Shown here one piece after another: positions 53,719-63,387 of a stretch of DNA of 64,000 nt. Source of the DNA: Methylomonas paludis. GTDB lineage: Bacteria > Pseudomonadota > Gammaproteobacteria > Methylococcales > Methylomonadaceae. Location of the stretch: positions 1,364,001 through 1,428,000 of the forward strand of contig NZ_CP073754.1 of the NCBI RefSeq assembly GCF_018734325.1, written 5' to 3'. Position 1 is the first letter of the stretch. Each line of letters opens with the position of its first letter. Both the position numbers and the translations under genes were made by a program. The notes under the pieces were generated by a model. The model had not been told where the DNA came from. It did no database searches and saw only the letters and a list, made by a program, of their open reading frames with translations.

Positions 53719-54915
53719 TTAGTGGCTGTGCTCGGCAGCGTGCTTGCCGTGCTCGGATTTGATGATAAAGCTGCCCTGTGCGGCGTATTCGCTACCCGGT
53801 TGTAGTCCTGAGATGATTTCCACTCGCCGGCCATCGGTCTGGCCGGTGCTGACCGGCTGGGCGCTAAAACCACCGGGTACCCGGACAAATACCACGGTTT
53901 GACCATCGATGGTTTGCAGGGCATCGGCTTGGACGGTTACCGCTGCGGCTGTGCTGCCGGTGATGATTTCGGCGCTGATGAATAAACCGGGACGCCAGCG
54001 CATTTGCGGGTTGGCCACCAGGATCCTGGTTTTGGCGGTGCGGGTTTGTGCGCCCATCAAGGCGCCGATATAGCTTATTTGGCCGGAGGCGGTGGTATTA
54101 AAGCCGCTGGTGCTGATGGTGACAGTTTGGCCAATCTGCACGGCATTGATGTCCTGTGCCGGTACGTTGATCTCGGCGGCGACTGTGGATAAATCCGACA
54201 GGGTGAAGATGCTGGCGTCTTCTTTGACGGCTTCGCCCAGGGCGATATGTTTTTCTACTACCATGCCGTCAAACGGGGCGCGTATTTCATAACGATTGAT
54301 GGTCTCGCCGCTGGTTTGTACGGTGGCGATGGAACCCAATGCCAGTAATTTTTGTTGAGCGTTGTGCAGCGCAATTTCGGCTTCCTGGGCGCTGAGTTGG
54401 GCTTGTAAATAGTCTTTTTTGGCCAGAATGCCGGCATCCCACAATTCCGTGGCGCGGGCAAAGCCGGCCTGGGCCAAGGTTAAGCGCTTTTGGGCGGCGA
54501 ATAATTCGCTGCGCTGTTCGGCCAGGGCAATGCTGGCGATGACGGCCAGTAACTGGCCTTTTTTGACTTGCGAGCCCAGGCTGACGCTAATATCGGCGAC
54601 TACCCCGGCCAGACGCGGCACGACGTGGGCGGTTTTATCTTCATTTAATTTGATTTCGCCGGGCAGGGTGATGATTTGTTGCAATTGCGCCGGTGCGGCG
54701 ATTTGGGTGGAAATCCCTGCTGCCTGGATTTGCTGGTCGCTTAGCTCGATTATGGCATCATGGTTCTCGCCGGCAGGGGCCGCAGCGGATTCGGGCTGTT
54801 CGCCGGCGGTTGGTATCGGCAGACGTAGGATTAATAGCGCTGCGGTCAGGCCGGCTGCCAGCAGGCCGCCACGCAGCAGCCACGGGTTTTGGCAAGAAAA
54901 GATAGTTTTGGTCAA
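53719..54915 (-). CDS. czcB: Heavy-metal efflux periplasmic adaptor CzcB
   Basis: The membrane-fusion protein of the Czc-type pump (398 residues). N-terminal membrane anchor, then an AcrA-like barrel-sandwich and hairpin (DKTAHVVPRLAGVVADISVS, YEIRAPFDGMVVEKHIALGE). The C terminus is His-rich (SEHGKHAAEHSH), as in many CzcB-like proteins, and could bind metal. It is in one operon with czcA. Confidence 0.9.
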   Translation of the reverse strand: MTKTIFSCQNPWLLRGGLLAAGLTAALLILRLPIPTAGEQPESAAAPAGENHDAIIELSDQQIQAAGISTQIAAPAQLQQIITLPGEIKLNEDKTAHVVPRLAGVVADISVSLGSQVKKGQLLAVIASIALAEQRSELFAAQKRLTLAQAGFARATELWDAGILAKKDYLQAQLSAQEAEIALHNAQQKLLALGSIATVQTSGETINRYEIRAPFDGMVVEKHIALGEAVKEDASIFTLSDLSTVAAEINVPAQDINAVQIGQTVTISTSGFNTTASGQISYIGALMGAQTRTAKTRILVANPQMRWRPGLFISAEIITGSTAAAVTVQADALQTIDGQTVVFVRVPGGFSAQPVSTGQTDGRRVEIISGLQPGSEYAAQGSFIIKSEHGKHAAEHSH

Positions 54916-55028
54916 GGTCGCTCCATGCCGTGTCAGTCACGGCTTGCCCTGGAATTTGTGATAGATTCCGGGTGGTAAATGATGTTCGGCGCGCGGCGCC
55001 GGCAAGTTTACTGGGCTGGAGGCTGGGG

Positions 55029-55460
55029 CTAATTCTGCAGGACGATGCTGCGTAGACTCAGTAGTCGGGTATCGGTGAATAACAGCGGGAGCAAGCCGTG
55101 GCAGAGTTTGATGACGCGGCGGCGGGGGATGATCAGTAATGCAAGCACCAGCAGCACAAAAATCGGGTCGGCGTGTGCGGTTTTGCTTAACAGCGAGAGC
55201 GGGATATGGTTGTCATGCCCGCTGTTGACCACCGGAAAATCCTGGCAGGGCAAGTTGGCGGTAGTCAGGTTAGTAGTCTGGGCCGGTTTGCTGACCGGCT
55301 GGTCGTGTGTGTGAGCCGCCTGTTCAACTGCGATATGACCGTCGGCGCCAAAACACAATACCCAGTCAGCTTCGCCATGTGCCAGAGCAAAATGCACGAA
55401 TACCGCGCAGATCAGCACATAGGAAAACCAGGTTTTGGGTAAATATAGCTTATCCGGCAT
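55029..55460 (-). CDS. Small exported Cys/His protein upstream of czcBA
   Basis: A 143-residue protein with a signal-like N terminus (VLICAVFVHFALAHGEADWV), CFGADGHIAVE, a His-rich stretch (QAAHTHDQ), a Cys (LPCQDFPV) and a C-terminal hydrophobic segment (FVLLVLALLIIP). I recall similar small proteins in front of czc operons, but I cannot name a family. It may be a metal sensor or carrier. It is 113 bases upstream of czcB. Confidence 0.6.
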   Translation of the reverse strand: MPDKLYLPKTWFSYVLICAVFVHFALAHGEADWVLCFGADGHIAVEQAAHTHDQPVSKPAQTTNLTTANLPCQDFPVVNSGHDNHIPLSLLSKTAHADPIFVLLVLALLIIPRRRVIKLCHGLLPLLFTDTRLLSLRSIVLQN

Positions 55461-55776
55461 AAGGGGTGTGGCAGTTATGGTTCTAGCAATGTCAGCATTC
55501 TAATCCACTGGTATTGGTTCTGTCAGTATTAATTAAACGGCTTATAGGGTTTTGGTCATTAGCTATGCCAATCCGTTTGGGAACTTGATAAGCACATTTC
55601 ACAAAACTGCAATAACATTTAAATAAAATATCGCTCAGAGCAATTGTTTTTCTGCGCAGCCTGGCATTAAAGGAAAAAGACAGTGTGAGGCTGTGCGGTA
55701 AATTGCTTTTCTATCAGCATCTGGCCGGCGACAGTCGGTTGGGTTGCTGCCCTGACTTACTGCTCTGATACTTTCC
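55461..55776. other. Divergent intergenic region
   Basis: About 315 bases between the minus-strand czc genes and the plus-strand lipoprotein. It should hold both promoters. I see no repeat, operator or riboswitch I can support. Confidence 0.4.
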
Positions 55777-56316
55777 ATGTTGATTCGTCTGCTTTTGCTG
55801 GTCATGATGCTGGCTGTGTCCGGCTGCGCCACTACTCCGGCTAAATCCCCCGCTTGGTCAGAGGCCATGCCGGCAGAGGATTATTTTTTAATGGTTTATC
55901 AGCAGGATGATGCCAATAGCAGTCGGCAGAGTCTGGATGATTATCTGAACTGGGTGCAGCGTTTTTATCAGGGATGTGCGTTTTATCCGAATGGCTGGAA
56001 TGCGATAACGGCTGAGCTGTTGCAGCGCTTGCCAGAATCGGAAGTGGCGGCTGCCGTGCAAGATAAAATGGCAGGACTAGGCCTGCTGATTGGCTCGGAA
56101 TGGGCCAAGAATAATCAGACCCGCAGTATCAATACCCGTCATGTGTCAATTTGGGGTAATGCGCTGTTAAAGTCCTTGGCGCAGGGCGAAACCTTGCTGT
56201 TATTGGATAAGGTGAGCGCCGATGTGGACGATTTGCTGGGTAAACGAATTTCCGCTGATGTGATTACCGAAGACCGTTTTTATGCGGAAGAGGATATTTT
56301 TAAAAATATTAATTAA
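55777..56316 (+). CDS. Lipoprotein of unknown function
   Basis: A 179-residue lipoprotein with the lipobox VSGC (MLAVSGCATTPA). The mature part is mostly helical in appearance (DDYLNWVQRFYQGC; LLQRLPESEVAAAVQDKMAG). No family recognised. It is followed 47 bases later by the HAD gene in the same direction. Confidence 0.65.
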   Translation: MLIRLLLLVMMLAVSGCATTPAKSPAWSEAMPAEDYFLMVYQQDDANSSRQSLDDYLNWVQRFYQGCAFYPNGWNAITAELLQRLPESEVAAAVQDKMAGLGLLIGSEWAKNNQTRSINTRHVSIWGNALLKSLAQGETLLLLDKVSADVDDLLGKRISADVITEDRFYAEEDIFKNIN

Positions 56317-56363
56317 GCTGCCGGGTTTCACTTTGTTCAACCCCGCCTACACGATGCCTGTTT

Positions 56364-56960
56364 ATGATGACTCCCTGTTTATTGTTATTTGATTTGGGCG
56401 GCGTATTAACCGAAAATGCGACCTTTAGCCAATTGCAGCAATTACTGCCGGATGGTGAGCAGTCCATCAAGGAACGCTGGTTGTTTTCGCCCTCAGTCAG
56501 GCTGTTTGAGTTGGGTGAAATTGATGCCGCCGAGTTTGGCGAACGGTTTGTCGCGGAATGGGGGCTGGAATTATCGGTAGATGATTTTCTGCAGGCGTTT
56601 GCTTCGTGGTCCAAGGGGTTTTGTCCTGGGGTGCGCGACACGCTGTTGCTGCTTAGACAAAGCTATCAGATCGGTTGTCTAAGCAACTCCAACCCGCTGC
56701 ATTGGCAAAAATTAAGCGATTTTGGCGTAGAATTCGATTTTGCTTTGTTCTCGCATTTGCAGGGGGTGATCAAACCTGACCGCGAGGCGTTTGTGCTGGC
56801 CTTGCGCACCGCCGATCTGGATCCGTGCCAAATTTTTTATTATGACGATGCACCGGCCAATGTGCGGATGGCGGCTGAATTGGGTATGCAGGCTTTTCAG
56901 GTTGAAGGCTTTGCCAGTTTGGTGCAACTGCTTGAGCGTCAAGGCTTGCTTGCCAGTTAG
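56364..56960 (+). CDS. HAD-superfamily phosphatase (YihX-like)
   Basis: A 198-residue HAD hydrolase. Motif I is LLLFDLGGVL, motif II the CLSNSN segment, motif III GVIKPDREAF and motif IV YYDDAPANV. The DLGGVL form of motif I is like YihX, an alpha-D-glucose-1-phosphate phosphatase, and related HAD-IA enzymes. The substrate is not settled by sequence. It converges on the type III restriction gene. Confidence 0.82.
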   Translation: MMTPCLLLFDLGGVLTENATFSQLQQLLPDGEQSIKERWLFSPSVRLFELGEIDAAEFGERFVAEWGLELSVDDFLQAFASWSKGFCPGVRDTLLLLRQSYQIGCLSNSNPLHWQKLSDFGVEFDFALFSHLQGVIKPDREAFVLALRTADLDPCQIFYYDDAPANVRMAAELGMQAFQVEGFASLVQLLERQGLLAS

Positions 56961-56974
56961 TTGTATGCTGGCAA

Positions 56975-59900
56975 TCACTCTGTGCTCATGCACAAGTCCA
57001 TCAATTTTGCATAATTATCCACAACACCATATTTAACCTGCTCACTACCGATTTTGTTATTAATTTCCGTGAAAAACTTATCTGCGCAGGCAATTTTTGA
57101 TTTCTCGATAGCTCTCAATTCCATTGAGGACATAGAGCCTTTGGTTTCAGCGATAAAATAGATATGTTTAACTGTGCCCTGTTTAAAAGCGATAGCCCAA
57201 TCCGGGTTATAATCGCCTACCGGCGTCGGAATATAAAAGCCTTTCGGCAGCTTGGCATAAACCACGACCTCGGCGCTTACATCCAGTTCCTCAACGAAAC
57301 TGCGTTCAGTTTTAGAATCAGTAAACACATAATCGTAAATATGCCGGTTTAATTTACTGCCGGCTTTGCTGAAGTCCAGCTTGGCTCTGTTCTGGGTAAA
57401 AATATCCAGGCTATGAGTTTCTGCTATGGTGTCATAGCTTAAATGCTCCACAATAACAGCGGCTTTCTGTTCATTGATTAGTTTTGCCGCCTTAGCGATA
57501 AAATGTTCAGGATTGATTTGATATTGGCCAAATACCTTAGCGTTAATACCTTGTAGAATCTTTGCAATAGTCTGGCGGGTGAGTTTTGTTTCTGCCGTCA
57601 ATTTGCCTATCAAATCGTATTTAACAGCAGAATGTATCGAGCCATCCAGTTTGCCGGTATGATTTTGAATGGTCACAAAACTTTCACCGGCTTTTATAGC
57701 ATCATAAGTAACCTGATTTGCTTGTATGCCGCTTGCCACCGTGTACAGCAAGGGGCTGACCTTGAGTTCTTTATCCAGTTCCAGGATACATTTACTCACC
57801 AGTTCCGTTGTGGCAAATTCCACGGTATAGGCAGCTTTATGGTTGATCCGCTGCCATAATTCTTTAAATTCCTGCTTGTAAAAGTTATCGTTAAGCTCAT
57901 TGAATTTAGTCTTGCGCCCATTTTCAATATCGGGAAGTTGCTCATCACTAAATACACTGTCAATCAATTGCCAAACCGGCTCTCCATATATCTGCAATTC
58001 AGCGGGTAACTCGGCAAGATTGCCTTCTTTACGGGCAAGGTGATAGGCCGCCGTAATGTTGTCATCCGCATCCGTGTAATCGTTTTTCAGCAAATATTTG
58101 TAAATTTGCTTGGCAAGTTGCGGCGTTACTTCAACCGGGCCGGACTCGGTTTTAAGGATTTTGCCGGTAAAATATTTTTCATCGGCAATCCGTGGCCTGG
58201 CCGACAAAGCACTGCTGATTTCGCTTTGCAAAGCCGTCACAAACTCTGTGTAACTTTCGCTGGTAACCACGGTCAGCACATTGACATCATGTACTGTTGC
58301 CGGGTTATCCATCCGCTCGCCGCTTTGATTGACCGACAGGCGCATACCGCGACCAACTTCCTGACGGCGGGTGGTAGTGTTATCGCTGTGCTTTAAGGTA
58401 CAGATGACAAACACATTCGGGTTGTCCCAGCCTTCACGCAATGCGGAATGCGAGAAAATAAACCGCACCGGTTCCTCAAACTTAAGCAATTGTTCTTTAT
58501 TGCGCAAAATCAGATCGTAAGCATCCACATCGTCAGTATCGCTGGATTTTTTACCGGTTGCCGGATCAATCAGATGTTGGCTCTTTTTGTCGATGGAAAA
58601 ATAGCCCTGATGAGTTTTGGCGGTAGCAATGCCACGTAGATAGGCGTTATAGGGATTGTCATCCAGCGTCAAAACCTCGTTTAGCTGGTTGTTATACTCT
58701 TCTGCAAAAATCTGCGCATATTCCCCGGCAGAACCGCCGCTTTCGGGATCGGCAACTGCCCGACCTTCGCCAGCCTTGCTGTCGTAACAACGGTATTTGG
58801 CTACGCTATCAATAAAGAACAGCGTTAACACTTTAATACCTTGATGAAACAGCGTCTGTTCTTTGTCAAAATGCGCTTTAATCGCCTCCCGGATTTGAAT
58901 CCGGCGCAAGGCAGTTTCGTCAACATCCCCCGTCGCCTCACCAACCGATAGCTCCACGCCATTGGTAAAACTAAGCGTATCGGTATAGGCATTAATATCC
59001 GCGACCACATAACCTTTATATTGATCCAGGCCGCCGGACAGATCAAACAGGTTATCGCCTTTGTTAAGCTTGCGCACCACTCGCTTAATACCGCTGCTTA
59101 GTTTAATCTCCAGCTCTAGTTTGACAACTGGCGGCTTGCTGCTGGAAATATCAATACTGCCCAGATATAAATAGGCGTGGGTTCCTGCCAGGTTTTTGAC
59201 GGCAATACCGCGCACAGCGATTTTTTTTACCAGTTTTTGCTGATAGGCATCCAGTGCATCCAGCCGGTAAACTTTATGGTATTCGGTCTTATGGGTGGCG
59301 GAATAGCGTAAAATCATCAAAGCCTGAAAATTCCTGAATGACTCCAGGGTTTTGAGTCCTGCCATTTTTTGCGGTTCATCCAGGATCAAAATAGGCCGAT
59401 TGGCGGCAATGACATCAATGGGTTTGCGTGACTGAAAATCGTCCAGTTCATCATAAATCCGCCGGTTATCCCTGCCGGTGGCATTAAACGCCTGCACGTT
59501 AATAATCATCACATTAATGCCGGCATCGGCTGAGAAACTTTCCAAATTATGTAACTGCTTGGAGTTGTAAATAAAAAACCGGGCTTTTTTGCCGTATTCT
59601 TCTAAAAAATGTTCGGCGGTGATTTGCAGGGATTTGTATACTCCTTCGCGAATCGCGATACTCGGCACCACAATGATGTATTTGCTCCAGCCATAGCGTT
59701 TGTTAAGCTCAAACAGGGTTTTGATATAGCAATAGGTTTTGCCAGTACCGGTTTCCATTTCAATATCCAGATTGATATTGCAGCCGGTTTTTTTATCGAC
59801 AACTAAATCCACCGATTCAGGCAGATTTTGCTGACGCTGTATGTGGCGGATATTGTCCAGTAAGCTGGTGGCAGTGATAGCCAAGGCGTTATTTCTGAAG

Positions 59901-60058
59901 CCTGCATCTTCAAACAGGCTGGTTTGGGGCGTTGTTTGATTACTGCCGGGATCAATCCGGTATTCAATACCCTGGGTATTCGGCTGACCGCTAAAACAGT
60001 CCACCACAGCGGCCACGGCGTGGGATTGAAACGCTTGCTTTTTAAACTTCAGTTTCAT
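56975..60058 (-). CDS. Type III restriction enzyme Res subunit
   Basis: The restriction subunit of a type III system (1027 residues). The Walker A motif is ETGTGKT (102-108) and the Walker B-like motif [10 protein letters not shown] late helicase motif is [15 protein letters not shown]. The nuclease domain near the C terminus has PD (952-953) and ExK (971-973, AETKG). It cuts away from the site after ATP-dependent translocation. It is the last gene of the locus; VapC-like toxin is five bases upstream. Confidence 0.93.
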   Translation of the reverse strand: MKLKFKKQAFQSHAVAAVVDCFSGQPNTQGIEYRIDPGSNQTTPQTSLFEDAGFRNNALAITATSLLDNIRHIQRQQNLPESVDLVVDKKTGCNINLDIEMETGTGKTYCYIKTLFELNKRYGWSKYIIVVPSIAIREGVYKSLQITAEHFLEEYGKKARFFIYNSKQLHNLESFSADAGINVMIINVQAFNATGRDNRRIYDELDDFQSRKPIDVIAANRPILILDEPQKMAGLKTLESFRNFQALMILRYSATHKTEYHKVYRLDALDAYQQKLVKKIAVRGIAVKNLAGTHAYLYLGSIDISSSKPPVVKLELEIKLSSGIKRVVRKLNKGDNLFDLSGGLDQYKGYVVADINAYTDTLSFTNGVELSVGEATGDVDETALRRIQIREAIKAHFDKEQTLFHQGIKVLTLFFIDSVAKYRCYDSKAGEGRAVADPESGGSAGEYAQIFAEEYNNQLNEVLTLDDNPYNAYLRGIATAKTHQGYFSIDKKSQHLIDPATGKKSSDTDDVDAYDLILRNKEQLLKFEEPVRFIFSHSALREGWDNPNVFVICTLKHSDNTTTRRQEVGRGMRLSVNQSGERMDNPATVHDVNVLTVVTSESYTEFVTALQSEISSALSARPRIADEKYFTGKILKTESGPVEVTPQLAKQIYKYLLKNDYTDADDNITAAYHLARKEGNLAELPAELQIYGEPVWQLIDSVFSDEQLPDIENGRKTKFNELNDNFYKQEFKELWQRINHKAAYTVEFATTELVSKCILELDKELKVSPLLYTVASGIQANQVTYDAIKAGESFVTIQNHTGKLDGSIHSAVKYDLIGKLTAETKLTRQTIAKILQGINAKVFGQYQINPEHFIAKAAKLINEQKAAVIVEHLSYDTIAETHSLDIFTQNRAKLDFSKAGSKLNRHIYDYVFTDSKTERSFVEELDVSAEVVVYAKLPKGFYIPTPVGDYNPDWAIAFKQGTVKHIYFIAETKGSMSSMELRAIEKSKIACADKFFTEINNKIGSEQVKYGVVDNYAKLMDLCMSTE

Positions 60059-60062
60059 GTTT

Positions 60063-60449
60063 TTAAACGCTCATGATATAAGGCAATTGATATTGAGCGA
60101 TTTTGTCATCCACCGTGACTAACTGATATTGTTTGTTATGGGATTGGGCAATCAATAAGCGATCAAAGGGGTCACGATGTATCATTGCTAACTGTGTGGC
60201 TAACATGGTATCAGAAGCCGTTATCACCAATTCTTGTAAGTTGGACTTAAGTGCACCGGCATGAATATCCTCAATTCGCTTAATTCCAAACTCCGGCCAA
60301 ATAGTGGATTTGATACCAATCTCCCATAGATTAACAGGGCTAAAAAACACGGTGTCTGCAAGATAAATAGCTTCAGCCGCTTTTTTAGGTAATTGCTTTG
60401 GTTTTGCTAAAGTCCAAAGCAAAATATGGGTATCCAGCAGCAAATTCAT
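60063..60449 (-). CDS. PIN-domain toxin (VapC-like)
   Basis: A 128-residue PIN nuclease, likely an RNase toxin. Candidate acids are Asp6 ([10 protein letters not shown]), Glu43 (NLWEIGIK), Asp96 ([12 protein letters not shown]) and Asp114 (VTVDDKI), a complete set. It overlaps its antitoxin gene by four bases (ATGA). It is placed between mod and res, so it is probably expressed with them. Confidence 0.88.
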   Translation of the reverse strand: MNLLLDTHILLWTLAKPKQLPKKAAEAIYLADTVFFSPVNLWEIGIKSTIWPEFGIKRIEDIHAGALKSNLQELVITASDTMLATQLAMIHRDPFDRLLIAQSHNKQYQLVTVDDKIAQYQLPYIMSV

Positions 60450-60772
60450 AAATCGTCCGTATAAAATTCATTGATAAGTTTTTCGGGCAAAGGTTTGTCA
60501 AAATCATCTGGAATAGCAAACTCCTCTGCCATTAGCCCTAAAATAACCGGATTACGCTTTTTATGATCGATCTGCTCCAGACTGACGCCATGAGATGCTT
60601 TTAAAATGCCGCAAGCCTGTTCAAGTTCGGCATCAGTCAAGGCATTAACATCTTCCGTACTTTGCTTCTGCGTGTACCTGGCTTCTAAAAAATAGATAAA
60701 GTCCAGCACCTGTTTTTGTAAATCTTCCGACAGGGTTTGGCATTGGGTGCTTATTTCCTGAATATGACTCAT
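60446..60772 (-). CDS. Antitoxin of the PIN toxin (DUF2281-like)
   Basis: A 108-residue protein with an N-terminal QVLDFIYFLEARY (DUF2281-like) and a C-terminal IPDDFDKPLPEKLINEF segment, the form known from antitoxins of PIN toxins. Its middle part (ALTDAELEQACGILKASHGV) is longer than usual. It overlaps the toxin by four bases and lies 12 bases after mod. Confidence 0.75.
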   Translation of the reverse strand: MSHIQEISTQCQTLSEDLQKQVLDFIYFLEARYTQKQSTEDVNALTDAELEQACGILKASHGVSLEQIDHKKRNPVILGLMAEEFAIPDDFDKPLPEKLINEFYTDDL

Positions 60773-60784
60773 AAAAACCTCGTC

Positions 60785-62710
60785 CTAAATAACTTTTATT
60801 TCAGTATTGGGTGAAATAAGCTTAAAGACTTGTTCGACATTAATCTTTACACTATCGCTGCTGAAACCGGCATCGCGAAATACCACGCGCAATGGCTGGC
60901 GCTTGGCCAGTTCCTTGACAAAAGCTTCGTTGATGCCAGTGTCAAAACAGGCGGCCAGGGCATTGCCGTCAACGAAGAACACTGTAAAGGATGAAATTTG
61001 TTCATCCTTGACTAAAATAGTCTCTTGGCTAATCGGTAGGCTTAAATCCACCCCCCAGTCCAGCAATACCTGAAACAGCAAGTCTTCCGCGGTGCGGTCT
61101 GGCTTGATGTTATCGGTAAAATGTTCCAGGTCGCCTTGTTTTAATTGATCGGGCTGGTAGTAGACATCTTTCATATTGGAGCTGTCGACTTTTAGAACAC
61201 GAAAGCCGATGTCTAAGGGTAAGACTGAACCGTCCGGTTTTGTTTCATTCTTCATCCTGCCAACTTCAGTCTTGATTTTCTGTCCGGCGCGACGGATGCG
61301 TTCCTTGCCGATTTCGGCAATAGTTTTGTAGCCGGCTTTATAGGCTTCGGATTTTTCATCACAGACTTCAGGGAGTTGCACCATAATGAATTTACGATTG
61401 CCGTCGTCTTCAGCGTTTAGCTGCATGACAGCGTGGGCGCTTGTGGCGGAACCAGAGAAAAAATCGAGAATTATGTCGTTTTTGTCGGTTGAAATTTGTA
61501 ATATTCGTTTGATTAAACGAGAAGGTTTTGGCGTTTCAAATACAGTTGATTCGGGGAATAAATCGTTGACTTCTTTTTTTGCTTCTTGATTATGCCCAAC
61601 ATCAACGTATTTCCAAATCGTCTGACAAGCTGTTCCTTGCTTGACTTCAGAAAGAAAACGCTTAACGGCAGGAACATTATTGCCATCTGCACCAAACCAA
61701 ATGCGATTATCTTTAATCATTTGCTGCAAAACGGGTTCAGTATATAACCAACAACGACCATTTGGTAAAGTATGTTGTTTACCGTTCGGGGCTGTCAATA
61801 CATAGAACTGACTTTTTGTTCCGTGACCTGCTTGAGCAGTCGAATCTACTGATTTCCATACCCCGCGAAGGTCATTATCAAGATTGCGATAACGAGCGTT
61901 CATTTCGTCCGAACGCGCTAATAAATTCGGATACCAATTGATTTTATTCTTGGCATATATGATTATAAAATCATGGGATTCAGAAAACCATTTTACGGCG
62001 TTTTGAGGACTATATCTTTTTTCCCAAACTATTGTGCTTACAAAGTTCTGCTCCCCAAAAACCTCATCACACAACCTTTTTAGGTTTGCCTGTTCGTTGT
62101 CGTCAATCGAAATAAAAATAACACCATCTTCGCTAAGAAAATTGCGTGCTAGTTTGATGCGAGGATACAACATGGTAAGCCAATCAGAATGAAATCGGCC
62201 ATTAGACTCATTATTAGCCACTAAGCGATTGCCAACCTCATCCTTTTGATTGGATCGCTGTAAATAGCTTTCGGTGTTTTCGGCAAAGTCATCTTCATAA
62301 ATAAAATCATTACCGGTGTTGTAAGGTGGATCAATGTAAATCATCTTCACCTTGCCCAGATAGGTTTCCTGCAGTAACTTCAAGGCATCCAGATTATCGC
62401 CTTCAATATAAAGGTTTTGGGTAGTGTCAAAATCCACGCTTTCTTCACGGCAGGGGCGCAGGGTTTTGGCGATGGGGGCGTTGGCGGTTAATAAGGCTTC
62501 GCGCTTGCCGGGCCAGTTGAGTTGATAGCGTTCCTGCGGGCCTTCCACTATCACTCCGCTCAACTCCTGGCGCAGCAAGTCAAAATCAATCGCGTATTTC
62601 AGTTCAGCATGTTCATCACCTGTTTCCGTCACACAATTGGGAAACAATTCGGCCAGTTTGGCGATGTTGGCTTGGATAAAATCGGGCGTGTGTAATTTCA
62701 GCTTGTTCAT
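60785..62710 (-). CDS. Type III DNA methyltransferase Mod (N6-adenine)
   Basis: The modification and recognition subunit (641 residues). The catalytic DPPY motif is at 127-130 (IYIDPPYNTGND) and the AdoMet motif FFSGSATSAHA is near residue 420, so the beta-class order is seen. The region between is the target-recognition domain. It is the partner of Res at 57-60 kb, with a toxin-antitoxin pair between them. The recognised sequence cannot be told from the protein. Confidence 0.93.
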   Translation of the reverse strand: MNKLKLHTPDFIQANIAKLAELFPNCVTETGDEHAELKYAIDFDLLRQELSGVIVEGPQERYQLNWPGKREALLTANAPIAKTLRPCREESVDFDTTQNLYIEGDNLDALKLLQETYLGKVKMIYIDPPYNTGNDFIYEDDFAENTESYLQRSNQKDEVGNRLVANNESNGRFHSDWLTMLYPRIKLARNFLSEDGVIFISIDDNEQANLKRLCDEVFGEQNFVSTIVWEKRYSPQNAVKWFSESHDFIIIYAKNKINWYPNLLARSDEMNARYRNLDNDLRGVWKSVDSTAQAGHGTKSQFYVLTAPNGKQHTLPNGRCWLYTEPVLQQMIKDNRIWFGADGNNVPAVKRFLSEVKQGTACQTIWKYVDVGHNQEAKKEVNDLFPESTVFETPKPSRLIKRILQISTDKNDIILDFFSGSATSAHAVMQLNAEDDGNRKFIMVQLPEVCDEKSEAYKAGYKTIAEIGKERIRRAGQKIKTEVGRMKNETKPDGSVLPLDIGFRVLKVDSSNMKDVYYQPDQLKQGDLEHFTDNIKPDRTAEDLLFQVLLDWGVDLSLPISQETILVKDEQISSFTVFFVDGNALAACFDTGINEAFVKELAKRQPLRVVFRDAGFSSDSVKINVEQVFKLISPNTEIKVI

Positions 62711-62721
62711 AATTTCAGTGT

Positions 62722-63033
62722 TTATACCAAACGCACTTCCAGCTTTTTGCCTAAGGCTTTGGCATATTTCTGCAAGGTATCAATCGATGGTGAATGTTTG
62801 CCGGAAGCCAGGGAGTTTTCCAATCTGGCTACGGCTGGCGCTTTGGTGCCCATGCGCTCAGCGACTTGCGCTTGAGTCAGTCCGGCTTCTTTGCGGGCAT
62901 TGAGCATTTCATCGAGTATGGCGTATTCAGCTGCGTTGGCCTGAAAAGCTGCTTGTACCTCTGGATTCGCCAACAACTGTGCTCTAAATGCGGCATCGTG
63001 TGGTACAGGTTGATAATGTTCGTCGTTATGCAT
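62722..63033 (-). CDS. XRE-family antitoxin (HigA-like)
   Basis: A 103-residue helix-turn-helix protein (AGLTQAQVAERMGTKAPAVA, then LENSLASGKHSPSIDTL), as in HigA antitoxins. Its start overlaps the end of the HigB-like toxin gene by eight bases, giving toxin-first order. It is 11 bases upstream of mod and may repress the whole run of genes. Confidence 0.86.
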   Translation of the reverse strand: MHNDEHYQPVPHDAAFRAQLLANPEVQAAFQANAAEYAILDEMLNARKEAGLTQAQVAERMGTKAPAVARLENSLASGKHSPSIDTLQKYAKALGKKLEVRLV

Positions 63034-63352
63034 TTTTAACCTCTTTTAACCGTTTTTTGGCAAGTTTTAAATCGGCAACCGGCGTGGTATTGGTTTTTTT
63101 GATAAAGCTGTGCAATATCACTACCGTGCAACCCAGTTGCATACAGTAAAATACCCGGCCTATACCTTCCGGCCCTTTTGGCCGTAATTCAAATAAACCA
63201 TCCCCCATCGCCCGCGAATGCGGCATACGTAAATCAGTGCCATGATGTTGAATTAAATCAGTCAAATGAATGTAGTCAGCCAGAATACCTGAAGGTAATT
63301 TGAGCACTTATTGCCTGACCCGTTCATTGAAATAAACAATTGTATACTTCAT
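63026..63352 (-). pseudogene. HigB/Gp49-like toxin with an in-frame stop near its start
   Basis: The family (phage Gp49-like, RelE superfamily) is shown by HSRAMGDGLFELRP, RVFYCMQLGCTVVILHSFIKK and LKLAKKRLKEV. From the ATG at 63352 the frame reads MKYTIVYFNERVRQ, then TAA at 63308-63310, then GTG and LKLPSGILADYIHL. These 14 residues are what this family has before the LP segment, so the stop splits a normal gene. The frame after the stop can start at GTG 63307 (93 residues), with AGG upstream, so a truncated toxin may still be made. Confidence 0.72.
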
Positions 63353-63387
63353 AAGCCAATAATAACAAATATGTTATTTTAACGAGA

